A stretch of 64,000 nucleotides of DNA from Streptomyces sp. NBC_01216 (GCF_035994945.1 NZ_CP108677.1:372001-436000); one strand, 5' to 3'; positions 18,612 through 27,492 are shown, numbered from the stretch's first letter. Made by a program: numbers and translations. Notes: generated by a model from the sequence alone, not told the origin.

Positions 18612-19478
18612 TCAGCCGTCGACGGAGTCGAGCATGCCCGCGCGCAGGCTTCGCAGGTTGCGGGCGAGCAGGCGGGAGACGTGCATCTGGGAGATGCCGA
18701 TCTCCTTGCCGATCTCCGACTGCGTCATCTCCTCGACGAACCGCAGATGGAGGATGCGGCGGTCCCGCTCGTCGAGCCGGTCGAGCAGGGGGGCCAGGGC
18801 GTGGAAGTCCTCGAAGAGTTCGAGCGCCGGATCCTCCGCGCCCATCAGGTCGGCGAGCACCGTGTCGCCGTCCTCTCCGTCGCCGCCCCCGACGACGGCG
18901 TCGAGCGAGGAGGAGTGGTAGCCGTTGGAGGCCAGCCGGGCCTCGATCACCTCGTCCTCGGTGAGGTCCATCAGCGCCGCCAGCTCCGCCACCCGGGGTG
19001 CGCGGCCCAGACGTGAGCTCAGTTCCTCGGTCGCCTTGGCCAGCTCCACACGTGCCTCCTGGAGCCGCCGCGGGACGTGGACGGCCCAGGAGGTGTCACG
19101 GAAGAATCGTTTGATCTCCCCCACGATGTAGGGGACGGCGAAGCTGGTGAACTCCACCCGTCGGGAGAGGTCGAAGCGGTCGATCGCCTTGATCAGGCCG
19201 ATGACGCCGACCTGGACCACGTCCTCCATGTCGTCGCCGCGGCCTCGGAACCGGCTCGCCGCGTAGCGGACCAGCGACATGTTCATCTCGATCAGCGTGT
19301 TGCGCGCGTACTGGTGCTCGGCGGTGCCCTCCTCCAGGACGGCCAGCTCGTCGAAGAACACCTTCGACAGTTCGCGCGCGTCTTTCGGGGCCACCTCTCG
19401 CGGTGCTTCGACCAGCGGCAGGTTCCCCACCGGTGTCGGCGCGCCGGCCCTCGTCTCCGTGGTCACCGTTGTCGGCAC
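18612..19478 (-). CDS. SigB/SigF/SigG-family RNA polymerase sigma factor
   Basis: A 288-residue general-stress or development-type sigma factor. Region 2 includes the core-binding and -10 recognition part (MNMSLVRYAASRF, EDVVQVGVIGLIKAIDRFD, FTSFAVPYIVGEIKRFFRD). Region 3 follows, and region 4 ends with the -35 helix-turn-helix (MTQSEIGKEIGISQMHVSRLL). I prefer the GTG at 19478 because GAAGGAGG stands 7 bases before it; the ATG at 19511 is possible. Such factors are held by anti-sigma kinases; one is encoded 233 bp upstream. Likely targets carry GNNT-N15-GGGTAC promoters, one of which is in this window. Confidence 0.93.
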   Translation of the reverse strand: MPTTVTTETRAGAPTPVGNLPLVEAPREVAPKDARELSKVFFDELAVLEEGTAEHQYARNTLIEMNMSLVRYAASRFRGRGDDMEDVVQVGVIGLIKAIDRFDLSRRVEFTSFAVPYIVGEIKRFFRDTSWAVHVPRRLQEARVELAKATEELSSRLGRAPRVAELAALMDLTEDEVIEARLASNGYHSSSLDAVVGGGDGEDGDTVLADLMGAEDPALELFEDFHALAPLLDRLDERDRRILHLRFVEEMTQSEIGKEIGISQMHVSRLLARNLRSLRAGMLDSVDG

Positions 19479-19711
19479 TCTGAAGCCCTCCTTCGGCTCT
19501 CGGCGGGACATGTTGCCGTGTGTGCGTGGAAGTCCCGTCTACCCCCGGTTCCCCGATCCATGCGCACGGATCGCCGGGGTGGCCCGGTGCCGGCGGTGGG
19601 CGTCACGGGTCGAAGGGCTTCCCGGGCCGGCGGCCACGGGCCTGGAGAGTGACGGCCGGGGGCGGGCACCGGTCCGACGGAGCGTGCCGAGGCGGCCGGG
19701 CGCGGGCCTCG

Positions 19712-20143
19712 CTACAGGGGGAGGCGCGCCCTGACCCGCTTCCCCGACGGCTGGGGTTCCACGGTCACGCTCTCGCACACGGCCACGACGATCTCGACGC
19801 CGTGCTGGCCGACGCGCTCCGGGTTGTGTCCCCGGGGTATCGGGGACGCCTCCCGTCCGTCGTACACCGAGATCTCCAGAACCCCGGTGAAGAGCTCCAG
19901 CGCGATCCTGCAGGTGCCCGGCGCGTGCCGTACCACGTTCGTCACCAGTTCGCTGACGACCAGACGCGCCAGGTCGACGCTCTCCACCCGCACCGGAGGG
20001 TGGCCCGCGGCCGGGGCGGAGGCCAGGAAGTCGGCGGTGAAGTCGCGAGCGGACGCGATCATGTGGTCACCGCCGGTGTAGGCGACGCTCGCCGACAGCA
20101 CGGGCCGCCGGGTCGCGCTCCGCGCGGCGATCGCGTTCCTCAT
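19712..20143 (-). CDS. RsbW-like ATP-binding regulator (HATPase)
   Basis: A 143-residue single-domain HATPase of the anti-sigma-factor kind. The N-box is ELVTNVVRHAPG near residue 75, and a short glycine box (QHGVEIVVAV) follows. The G1 box is degenerate (DGREASPIP), common in actinobacterial copies. It lies just upstream of the SigB/SigF-type factor on the same strand, 233 bp away, so it could bind that factor. A GAGAGG stands before the ATG. Direct partner is inferred only from position. Confidence 0.82.
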   Translation of the reverse strand: MRNAIAARSATRRPVLSASVAYTGGDHMIASARDFTADFLASAPAAGHPPVRVESVDLARLVVSELVTNVVRHAPGTCRIALELFTGVLEISVYDGREASPIPRGHNPERVGQHGVEIVVAVCESVTVEPQPSGKRVRARLPL

Positions 20144-20462
20144 CGTCGCCTCTCCTCTTTCGTGCGGCTTCCTGTGTGTCGCCTCGTCCTGCCCGCTTTC
20201 CCCCGTAGACGCATTCCACACCGCCCGGCTCCCACGGGACGGTACGCCACGTTCCGCGACGCGGTCGCGCCGGAGCCCCCGGACGGAGGGACCGGGCCGG
20301 AATCCGGGCCGCCGGGCTCCGGCGCGGGGGTGCGGAGACGCGTCCGGACCGGCTCGGGCGCCCCGCGGTGACCGCCGGGATCGCGGGCATGCCGCCCGGG
20401 AAGCAGGGTAGGCGGCGGGCGAACCGGGCGGCAGGCGCCCGGACGACGAGGAGAGATCCACT

Positions 20463-20690
20463 GTGCTGATGGCCCATCCCGCGGTACTGGTCAACCTGCT
20501 CGAACAGTACGAGGCGCTCCGGCTGCTGCACGCGGGCGACGGAAGTGCGGAGGTGCGGCGACGCATGGACGACGTGGCCTACACCCTGTGTGTCTCGACG
20601 GGCACCCGTGACGTCGACGCGGCGTTGATCGCCGCCCGCTTCAGGCTGCCCGGCGCGCGCCCGGAGGACGACTCGGTACTGATGGTCTGA
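20463..20690 (+). CDS. DUF5133 small protein
   Basis: A 75-residue acidic, mostly helical protein of the actinobacterial DUF5133 type. It starts MLMAHPAVLVNLLEQYEALR and ends VLMV. No motif suggests catalysis. A GAGGAG ribosome site lies 9 bases before the GTG; the ATG two codons later is an alternative. It is followed directly by a long imperfect terminator. Function unknown. Confidence 0.8.
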   Translation: MLMAHPAVLVNLLEQYEALRLLHAGDGSAEVRRRMDDVAYTLCVSTGTRDVDAALIAARFRLPGARPEDDSVLMV

Positions 20691-20769
20691 GAGCCTGTCG
20701 GGTGGCCTCTGACCGGTCGGTCACGCCCTGGCACGCACGCTGTCGGCCGAAGGCCGCCCGACGGGCTCT
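20690..20769. terminator. Long imperfect hairpin after the DUF5133 gene
   Basis: AGAGCCTGTCGGGTGGCCTC (20690-20709) pairs with GAAGGCCGCCCGACGGGCTCT-type sequence at 20749-20769 with few mismatches. It starts on the last base of the DUF5133 stop codon and probably also serves the convergent acyl-CoA dehydrogenase gene. Third member of the dispersed repeat family. Confidence 0.65.
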
Positions 20770-20937
20770 GAAGCGCGAAGGTCCCCCGACCGGCTTCGAC
20801 GGGCGGCGCGCAAGGTGCCTCCCCGCGGCGTCGGGCGCCGTGCGGGAGACACCGGCCGGCGTCCGGACCGGGCACCGGGCCGGGTCCGGACGCCGCCGGG
20901 CCGGGAGCCTGGTGGCGGAAGCGGGACGGTACGGGGG

Positions 20938-22668
20938 TCAGGGAGCCATCTCGTACGCGCCGGCCAGTGCCTCGACCCGCGCCCAGACCCGTCCGGAGCG
21001 CTCCTCGTCGACGACCGGACGCCGGACCGACCCCAGCGCCCACAGCTGCTGGGCCTCGTTAGCGGAGTCCTTGCCGTGCAGTTCGACCGCGTGCGCCGAG
21101 AAGTCGCGGACGAGGGTGGCGAACAGCTCGTCGAGGACGTCCGTGTCGAGCCCGGTCTGTGCCGCTTGCTCCAGGACCAGCTGGCCGTGCACGACGAGCG
21201 CGAAGAGCTGTCCGACGGCCAGGAGGAGGTCCAGGTCGCGGCTCTGCTCCTGGTCGGGGGCGGCGGTGGCGACGAACGCGCAGAGGGCGTCTGCCTGTTC
21301 GCGGAAGCGGGCGACGTTGGGCAGGTGCCCGTAGGCGTCGTAGGCGGCACGCCAGTCGTGGAAGCGCACCGAACCGAGGCCGCGGGCCGGACCCTGCCGG
21401 AAGAGGAAGGTGTCGTCGGCCGCGTCCAGGCGCGCCGGGACCGGCTCGTACGCGACAGGTTCGAGCAGGTGGTTGCGCATGAACTTCAGGATCAGCGCCA
21501 GGTTGACGTGGACGGTGCCCTCCAGCTTCGGCAGTCCGCGGATCTCCACGGCGGCCTGGGCGAAGTAGTTGTCCTTCTCGAAGCCCTTGGCGGCGATGAC
21601 GTCCCACATCAGGTCGATGACCTTCTCGCCCTCCGTGGTCACCTTCATCTTCGTCATCGGGTTGAACAGGAGGTAGCGGCGGTCGTCGGGACCGGCGGAG
21701 CGGAAGTAGTCGACGGCGCGGTCGCTGAACAGCTTCATGCCCACGAGCCGGACGTACGCGTCGGTCAGCTCGCGCCGTACGTGCGGGAAGGCGGTGACGG
21801 GACGGCCGTAGAGGATGCGGCCCCGGGCATGGGTGACGGCCTCGTACATCGCGTGCTCGCAGATGCCGATCGACGCGGTGCAGAGGTTGAACTTGCCCAC
21901 GTTGACGGTGTTGAGAGCGGCGTCGAAGGCGGCCCGGCCCGTGTGCAGGACGTCCTCGGCGGTGACCGGGTAGTCCTCCAGACGGAACTCGCTGACGAAC
22001 TTCGACGAGTCGACGACGTTCTTCACCAGGTGGTACGAGGGGTGACGGCTGTCGGCGGCGAAGAAGACGTACCCCTCGGGTCCCTCGACGTCGGTGCGCC
22101 GGCCGAAGACGGAGACGAGTCCGGCGGCGTTCCCGTTGCCGATGTAGTACTTGGATCCCGTGGCGCGGAAGCCACCCTCGCCGTCCGGCTCCAGGAGCAT
22201 GTCCGTGGAGTAGATGTCGGCGCCGTGGGCCTTCTCGGACAGGCCGAACGCGAACACCTCGCCCCGCGCCAGGAGTTCCGCGGCGCGCGCACGCGCGGCG
22301 GCGTTGTCGCTCTGCCAGACCGGGCCCAGGCCGAGGATGGTCACCTGCCAGGCATACCAGTAGTCCAGACCGTAGAAGCCGAGGATCTCGTTGAGCGCGG
22401 CGATCCGGGCGGTGTCCCAGCGCTTGTCCGTCGAACCCACGGAATCGTCGGCATCGGACGACGGGGTGAGGAAGGTGGCGAACAGACCTTCCTTGGCGGC
22501 GAAGGCGAGGAAGTCGCCGAGCCAGGCCCGGGAACGGTAGTCCTCGATCAGCCGCCGCTTCCCGCGCTCCTCGAACCAGTCGACGGTAGCGCGCAGCAGC
22601 CGGCGGGTCTCGGGATCGAACTGCGCGGGGTCGTAGGTGCGCGGATTGAACAGCAGCGGGTCGGCCAT
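20938..22668 (-). CDS. Acyl-CoA dehydrogenase/oxidase-like flavoprotein
   Basis: A 576-residue acyl-CoA dehydrogenase-fold protein, longer than the usual 380-400 residues and closer in build to acyl-CoA oxidases. An N-terminal helical domain is followed by the beta-barrel with ATGSKYYIGNGNAAG near residue 167, then the helical FAD-binding domain (GRPVTAFPHVRREL). It probably introduces a double bond into an acyl-CoA in fatty-acid or side-chain breakdown. It is 60 bp downstream of, and on the same strand as, the PadR regulator, with a good operator ahead of the pair, so it is probably repressed by PadR. Substrate unknown. Confidence 0.88.
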   Translation of the reverse strand: MADPLLFNPRTYDPAQFDPETRRLLRATVDWFEERGKRRLIEDYRSRAWLGDFLAFAAKEGLFATFLTPSSDADDSVGSTDKRWDTARIAALNEILGFYGLDYWYAWQVTILGLGPVWQSDNAAARARAAELLARGEVFAFGLSEKAHGADIYSTDMLLEPDGEGGFRATGSKYYIGNGNAAGLVSVFGRRTDVEGPEGYVFFAADSRHPSYHLVKNVVDSSKFVSEFRLEDYPVTAEDVLHTGRAAFDAALNTVNVGKFNLCTASIGICEHAMYEAVTHARGRILYGRPVTAFPHVRRELTDAYVRLVGMKLFSDRAVDYFRSAGPDDRRYLLFNPMTKMKVTTEGEKVIDLMWDVIAAKGFEKDNYFAQAAVEIRGLPKLEGTVHVNLALILKFMRNHLLEPVAYEPVPARLDAADDTFLFRQGPARGLGSVRFHDWRAAYDAYGHLPNVARFREQADALCAFVATAAPDQEQSRDLDLLLAVGQLFALVVHGQLVLEQAAQTGLDTDVLDELFATLVRDFSAHAVELHGKDSANEAQQLWALGSVRRPVVDEERSGRVWARVEALAGAYEMAP

Positions 22669-22728
22669 GGTCGCCGCCTTTCGGTTGGAAGGTGGGAAGG
22701 ACGGGAGGAGAAGGCGTTGGTGGCGCGG

Positions 22729-23352
22729 TCAGCGCTCCGGGCGGAACCGATCGAGAGTGGCGAGGACGTCGTCGAGCCAGGCCAGCATCATCCGTTCGTA
22801 GGCGATGCCGCCGCGCAGGACCACGTGCTGGAGTTCGCGTTCGGCGTCCAGCGGCGCCGGACCCGGGGGCCGGGCTCCGGCGTCCCGGGCGTCGGCGTCC
22901 TGGACGGGCGCACCCCGGACCTGGTTCTCCGGCGGCTCACCGAAGTCCCGTGCCTGGCCCGCGAGGTAGTGGGCCAGACGCGCCGCGTGCGTCTCCTTGT
23001 GCCGTTCCACCTCGCGCACCAGCGCTCCCGGATCATCGAAGGCCGCGCCGCGGATCCTCACCGCGAGGTCGTGCCGGACGCTCTCGGGCTCGATCGGCTC
23101 CCGGAGCCATGAGGACAGCGCGGCGCGGCCCAGATCGGCGACGGAGTACTCCCTCTTGTCCGGCCGGCCGTGCTGCGCCACGTCCCGGACGTCCACCCAG
23201 CCGTCGTTCTCCATGCGCTTGAGCACGCGGTAGATCTGCTGGTGGGTCGCGGTCCAGAAGTACCCGATGGAGCGCTCGAACCGGCGGGCCAGCTCGTAGC
23301 CGGAGCCCGGTTTCTCCAGCAGGGACACAAGGATCGCGTGTTCGAGCGCCAT
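22729..23352 (-). CDS. PadR-family transcriptional regulator
   Basis: A 207-residue regulator with the PadR winged helix at the N-terminus (MALEHAILVSLLEKPGSGYE, then QQIYRVLKRMENDGWV) and a C-terminal helical dimerisation domain. The ATG at 23352 is preceded by AGAAGG at a good distance; an in-frame ATG at 23373 lies inside the operator. It leads an operon with the acyl-CoA dehydrogenase. A 20 bp palindrome directly upstream suggests autorepression, relieved by a ligand such as an acyl-CoA or phenolic compound. Confidence 0.92.
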   Translation of the reverse strand: MALEHAILVSLLEKPGSGYELARRFERSIGYFWTATHQQIYRVLKRMENDGWVDVRDVAQHGRPDKREYSVADLGRAALSSWLREPIEPESVRHDLAVRIRGAAFDDPGALVREVERHKETHAARLAHYLAGQARDFGEPPENQVRGAPVQDADARDAGARPPGPAPLDAERELQHVVLRGGIAYERMMLAWLDDVLATLDRFRPER

Positions 23353-23365
23353 GCCGCCGATCCTT

Positions 23366-23385
23366 CTATGCAACTCGTTGCATAG
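23366..23385. promoter_or_regulatory. Palindromic operator for the PadR regulator
   Basis: CTATGCAAC and GTTGCATAG are perfect 9 bp arms with two bases between. ATGCAAC/GTTGCAT is a typical PadR-type operator core. It sits 14 bp before the padR start codon, where bound protein would block initiation. Confidence 0.8.
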
Positions 23386-23482
23386 ACAAGTGCCGGCGCG
23401 CCGGTGAGACGCGGCTCACCCGACCCCACACCCCGAGCCGTCGCGCGGGAGGACCCGCTGTTGACCCACCCGCCCTACCTCG

Positions 23483-23495
23483 CGGTAACTTACCG
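23483..23495 (+). promoter_or_regulatory. Promoter with palindrome ahead of the hydrolase gene
   Basis: TTGACC at 23461-23466 and TAACTT at 23486-23491 are 19 bases apart. The -10 lies within the perfect palindrome CGGTAA-C-TTACCG. A repressor binding there would occlude the promoter; which protein is unknown. Confidence 0.4.
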
Positions 23496-23529
23496 TCGGC
23501 GCAGCAGAGTCCAGCGAGGGGGCAGAAGC

Positions 23530-24369
23530 GTGGCCGACCATGATCTCACCGGCTTCACCCAGGGCACGTTCACCCACGGCGGGGTCACCCACCGGGTTCT
23601 GCGCCGGGGCTCCGGCCCGGCCGTGATCGTCCTCGCCGAGATCCCGGGCATCACCCCCAAGGTCCTTCAGTTCGCCGAGCGCGTCGCCTCGACGGGCTGT
23701 ACCGCCGTCCTTCCGGTGCTCTTCGGTACTCCCGGCCGGGATCCGGACCCGGCGGCCCACGGCTGGGCGAGCGCCGCGCGGGTGACCGCCTCGGCACTCT
23801 GGCGGGTGTGCGTGAGCCGGGAGTTCACCCTCCTCGCCACAGGCAGGAGTTCCCGTGTGGTGTCGTGGCTGCGCGCGCTGGCCGCCGCCGAACACGAACG
23901 GTGCGGCGGGCCCGGGGTCGGCGCCGTCGGCATGTGCCTGACCGGAGGATTCGCCCTCGCCATGGCCACCGACGAGCGGCTCCTCGCCCCGGTCCTCTCC
24001 CAGCCGTCACTGCCGCTCGCCTGTACGCCGGGCCGCGCGGGAGGCATCGACATCAGCCCGCGGGACCTGGCGGTCGTCCGGGGACGCTGCGAGCGGCGGG
24101 AGCTGCGGGTCCTGGGCCTGCGCTTCCGGAGCGACCGGCTGGTGCCATACGACCGGTTCGCCTTCCTCCGGCGGGAACTCGGTGACGCCTTCGTCGCTGT
24201 CGAACTGCCCGACGAGGCCGCCGCCCCCGAGGCCCGGCTGCCGCCGCATTCCGTCCTGACCGAGCACCTGGTCGACGCACCCGGCCAGCCCACCCGCGAG
24301 GCCCTGGACATGGTCCTGGAACTGTTCCGCACCCGGCTGCTCGGGGAGCGTCCCGGCACCGCCGTGTGA
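23530..24369 (+). CDS. Dienelactone hydrolase family protein
   Basis: A 279-residue alpha/beta hydrolase. The nucleophile elbow is GMCLTG, giving the cysteine nucleophile of dienelactone hydrolases. The likely catalytic Asp follows near SDRLVPYDRF and the His near LPPHSVLTEH. The GTG at 23530 is preceded by GGGGGCAGAAG and begins the family-typical strand GVTHRVLRRGSGPAVIVLAE. It is divergent from padR and convergent, 24 bp away, with the prolyl oligopeptidase. The lactone or ester substrate is unknown. Confidence 0.82.
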   Translation: MADHDLTGFTQGTFTHGGVTHRVLRRGSGPAVIVLAEIPGITPKVLQFAERVASTGCTAVLPVLFGTPGRDPDPAAHGWASAARVTASALWRVCVSREFTLLATGRSSRVVSWLRALAAAEHERCGGPGVGAVGMCLTGGFALAMATDERLLAPVLSQPSLPLACTPGRAGGIDISPRDLAVVRGRCERRELRVLGLRFRSDRLVPYDRFAFLRRELGDAFVAVELPDEAAAPEARLPPHSVLTEHLVDAPGQPTREALDMVLELFRTRLLGERPGTAV

Positions 24370-24393
24370 CGCCCGGACGCCGACCCCCGAACG

Positions 24394-26439
24394 TCAGACG
24401 CCTTCCGCGCCGGCCTCCCGCCCGCCCAGGTGCTGCCACAGGAAGGTGTACACCAGGGCCTGGTTGTGGGCGGCCTGCTCGTTGTCACCGGCGCCGGCGT
24501 GGCCGCCCCCGGTGTTCTCGTGGAACAGCACGGGGTGGCCGAGTTCGCGCAGCCGGGCCGCCGTCTTGCGGGCGTGCCCGGGATGGACGCGGTCGTCCCG
24601 GGTGGAGGTCATCAGCAGGACCGGCGGGTAGGCGCCGTCCGGGGTCAGCCGGTGGTAGGGCGACAGGGCGCTGAGGTGGGCGCGGTCCGCCTCGTCGTCC
24701 GGGTCGCCGTACTCCGCGATCCAGGACGCGCCGGCGAGCAGCCGGTGGAACCTGAGCATGTCCAGCAGCGGCACCTGGGCGACGAGTGCGCCGAACAGCT
24801 CCGGGTAGCGGGTCAGCATCGCGCCCATGAGCAGGCCGCCGTTGCTGCCGCCGACCGCCCCCAGCATGCCGGGCGTGGTGATGCCCCGCGCCACGAGGTC
24901 GGCGGCGACGGCCGCGAAGTCGTCGAAGGCGCGGATGCGGTCGGCGCCGAGCGCCGCCTGGTGCCACGCGGGGCCGTACTCGCCGCCGCCGCGGATGTTC
25001 GCGACGACGTGGGTGCCGCCCCGCTCCAGCCACGCCCGGCCGGTCACGGCGCTGTAGAAGGGGGTGAGGGAGACCTCGAAGCCGCCGTATCCGTAGAGCA
25101 GCGCGGGTCCCGGACCGGCGACGGTGTGGTCGGGGCCGACGACGAAGTACGGCACGCGGGTCCCGTCCCGGGAGGTCGCGAAGAACTGCTCGACCGACAG
25201 GCCGGTCGCGTCGAAGCGGGCGGGCACCTCCCTGAGGATCTCGCTGTCGTCGCCGATCACCCCGCGGTGGAGCGCGGAGGGCTGCAGGAAGCCCGACACG
25301 TCGAGGAAGAACTCGTCGGAGACGTCCGGGTCCGTGTCCACCACACTCACCGCGGACAGGGCGGGGACGTCCGTGCGCGGCGCTCGGGTCCAGCCGCCGT
25401 CGGGGAGCGGGGTCAGGATCTCGAGGTGTGTGGTGACGTCGCGCAGCGTCTCCAGGATCAGGTGGCGGCGGGTCCAGGAATGACCCGCGAGTGCCGTCCG
25501 CCGGTCCGGGGTGAACAGCACCTCGGCGGTGCGGTCGCCGGCCAGGAAGGCGTCGAAGCCGAAGGCCAGCAGCGTGCCCGACGGGTGGCCGAGCCAGTCG
25601 GACTTCAGGGTGACGATCAGGTGGCGGCGGTGGGCGTACGCCTCGGCGTCGTCCGGCACGTCGATCCTCAGAAGGGTGCCGTCGGCGGTCAGCAGGTGCT
25701 GCTCGCCGCGGAAGAAGTCCAGGGAGCGCCCCACGAAGTCGCGTTCGTAGCCGGGGGTGCTGTCGTGGCTGCCCCAGGCCGACACGTCGGACCGGTCCGC
25801 CTCGAAGACCAGCGGCGCGTCCTCCAGCCGGGTTCCGCGGCGCCAGCGGCGCACCGTGCGGGGGTATCCGGCCTCGGTCAGTGATCCCGGCCCCAGGTCG
25901 GCGCCGACGAAGACGGTGTCGGCGTCGATCCAGCCGATCCGGGTCTTGCCCTCGGGCACCTCGAAGCCGTCCTCGACGAAGGTCCCGGTGGCGAGGTCGA
26001 ATTCGCGGACCACGACCGCGTCGCCACCGTCGCGGGACAGGCACACCAGGGCCCGGTCGTGCTCGGGGCTCCGCACCCGGGCACCGGCCCACATCCACTT
26101 CTCACTCTCGGCCGCGGCGAGCGCGTCGACGTCCAGCAGGACCTCCCACTCGGGAACGTCCTTGCGGTACTGCTCCAGTGTCGTGCGCCGCCACAGGCCG
26201 CGCACGTGGTCGGCGTCGCGCCAGAAGTTGTAGAGGTGCGCCCCACGGCGTGTCGTGTACGGGATGCGGTCCGAGGCGTCGAGCACCTCCCGCAGTCGCT
26301 CCCTGAGCGGCGCGAAGCCGGCGCCCGCGGTCAGCGCGGCGCTCGTCTCCGCGTTCCGCTCGGCCACCCACGCCAGCGCGGCCTCGCCCTCGACGTCTTC
26401 CAGCCACAGATACGGGTCGTCTTCGCTCACACGCCGCAT
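24394..26439 (-). CDS. S9 prolyl oligopeptidase family serine peptidase
   Basis: A 681-residue two-domain peptidase: an N-terminal seven-bladed propeller (about residues 70-400) gating a C-terminal alpha/beta hydrolase. The catalytic triad region is clear: GGSNGGL (Ser), TRDDRVHPGHA (Asp) and TGGGHAGAG (His). It should cleave short peptides after proline. The ATG at 26439 begins MRRVSEDDPYLWLEDVEG, the usual family start; residues further upstream are Arg-rich and unlikely. No signal peptide, so cytoplasmic. Confidence 0.93.
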   Translation of the reverse strand: MRRVSEDDPYLWLEDVEGEAALAWVAERNAETSAALTAGAGFAPLRERLREVLDASDRIPYTTRRGAHLYNFWRDADHVRGLWRRTTLEQYRKDVPEWEVLLDVDALAAAESEKWMWAGARVRSPEHDRALVCLSRDGGDAVVVREFDLATGTFVEDGFEVPEGKTRIGWIDADTVFVGADLGPGSLTEAGYPRTVRRWRRGTRLEDAPLVFEADRSDVSAWGSHDSTPGYERDFVGRSLDFFRGEQHLLTADGTLLRIDVPDDAEAYAHRRHLIVTLKSDWLGHPSGTLLAFGFDAFLAGDRTAEVLFTPDRRTALAGHSWTRRHLILETLRDVTTHLEILTPLPDGGWTRAPRTDVPALSAVSVVDTDPDVSDEFFLDVSGFLQPSALHRGVIGDDSEILREVPARFDATGLSVEQFFATSRDGTRVPYFVVGPDHTVAGPGPALLYGYGGFEVSLTPFYSAVTGRAWLERGGTHVVANIRGGGEYGPAWHQAALGADRIRAFDDFAAVAADLVARGITTPGMLGAVGGSNGGLLMGAMLTRYPELFGALVAQVPLLDMLRFHRLLAGASWIAEYGDPDDEADRAHLSALSPYHRLTPDGAYPPVLLMTSTRDDRVHPGHARKTAARLRELGHPVLFHENTGGGHAGAGDNEQAAHNQALVYTFLWQHLGGREAGAEGV

Positions 26440-26713
26440 TGTGCAGGTCCGACGGACGGCGCGGCCACCTGGCCCCCTTCGCCGTCCCTTCGCCGTCCCG
26501 AGGCGGGACTCTCGGGGCACGGCCGCAGGCCGGGTGGCCGCGGCGTCGGCGGATCGCGTCGAGAAGGCACGGCGAAGGCCGGCCCGGGGAGGGACCCCGA
26601 GCCGGCCGTGACACGGCGGCGGTCATCCGCGCCTCGCTCCTCGACACGCGGATGACCGCGTGACTCCGTCGCGCCGGGCCCGCCCGCCTCCGCGGCAGCG
26701 GTGGCCGTGTGGT

Positions 26714-26875
26714 CTACCAGCGGTACCAGCGGCCGGAGCCTCCCTTCGGACGCGCCAGGAAGCCCAGCAGCCAGATGACAAGCACGATCAGCGCGACCCA
26801 CCAGAGCACCTTCAGCGCGAAACCCGCGCCGAAGAGAACCAGAGCGAGAAGGAGAACCAGAAGAAGGGGAACCAT
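26714..26875 (-). CDS. Small hydrophobic membrane protein
   Basis: A 53-residue protein made almost entirely of two short membrane segments (MVPLLLVLLLALVLFGAG, then VLWWVALIVLVIWLLGF) and a tail RPKGGSGRWYRW. Proteins like this are common in Streptomyces and often called hydrophobic protein; role unknown. GGAGGT precedes the ATG by 8 bases. A promoter matching the SigB/SigF consensus lies 25-50 bp upstream, which suggests osmotic or general-stress induction. Confidence 0.8.
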   Translation of the reverse strand: MVPLLLVLLLALVLFGAGFALKVLWWVALIVLVIWLLGFLARPKGGSGRWYRW

Positions 26876-26899
26876 CTCTATCAACCTCCGGACTGCCGC

Positions 26900-26924
26900 G
26901 TACCCGCGTTCACCGACACCATTC
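26900..26924 (-). promoter_or_regulatory. SigB/SigF-type stress promoter
   Basis: On the minus strand GAAT (26921-26924) and GGGTAC (26900-26905) are separated by exactly 15 bases, matching the S. coelicolor SigB consensus GNNT-N14-16-GGGTAC as I recall it. It is correctly placed for the small hydrophobic protein gene starting at 26875. Confidence 0.6.
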
Positions 26925-27069
26925 ACGGCGGACCCGGTGTTTCCGTGGAATATTTCCGGGAATGCGGGGCCGGTTCTCCCGGTGTTTCACCGCTCTGTGT
27001 TTAGCGCGGCGATTTCAGGTCAGGTGCTCCGACGTCAGACAAGATGCGACACACAAGGAGTGATCAGCC

Positions 27070-27243
27070 GTGTCCGGTGAGGAAAAGATGAAGGCCAAGG
27101 CAGAACAGGCCAAGGGCAAGATGGCGGAGGCCGCGGGACGCGCGACGGGAAACGAGCGCCTGACGGCGAAGGGAAAGGCCGAACAGGCCAAGGGCGACGC
27201 CCGTGACGCCAAGGAGAAGACGAAGGACGTCTTCAAGCACTGA
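27070..27243 (+). CDS. CsbD family stress protein
   Basis: A 57-residue lysine-, alanine- and glutamate-rich hydrophilic protein of the CsbD family, general-stress proteins of unknown mechanism. Two imperfect repeats of the form KAKAEQAKGKMAEAAG and KGKAEQAKGDARDAKE are visible. It starts at GTG 27070, 8 bases after AAGGAG, and ends VFKH. It is divergent from the small hydrophobic protein gene; together they look like a stress-inducible pair. Confidence 0.88.
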   Translation: MSGEEKMKAKAEQAKGKMAEAAGRATGNERLTAKGKAEQAKGDARDAKEKTKDVFKH

Positions 27244-27436
27244 GGCTTTTCCCGCGTTTTCCGCCATGGCCCGGCGATGAGGCGCGGGAACGCACGTGGG
27301 CGGAGCCTCCGGCGGATGACTCTTCCGACAGGAAGAACCGTCACCATCAGAGGCTTCGCTCACTTGTTCCCCCGAACGGAGTTCCCAGCCGTCCGAGCCG
27401 GGCGCGTCGGCGCCACGCCCGACGATGCCACTGATA

Positions 27437-27474
27437 CCGGGGGCGAGACTCGCTCGGGATGCGCGGGCCCCCGG
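27437..27474. terminator. Possible terminator between CsbD and GH2 genes
   Basis: CCGGGGGC (27437-27444) and GCCCCCGG (27467-27474) form an 8 bp stem with a 22-base loop, just beyond the stop of the minus-strand GH2 gene. Confidence 0.4.
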
Positions 27475-27492
27475 CAGAACGGCCAGGTCAGG

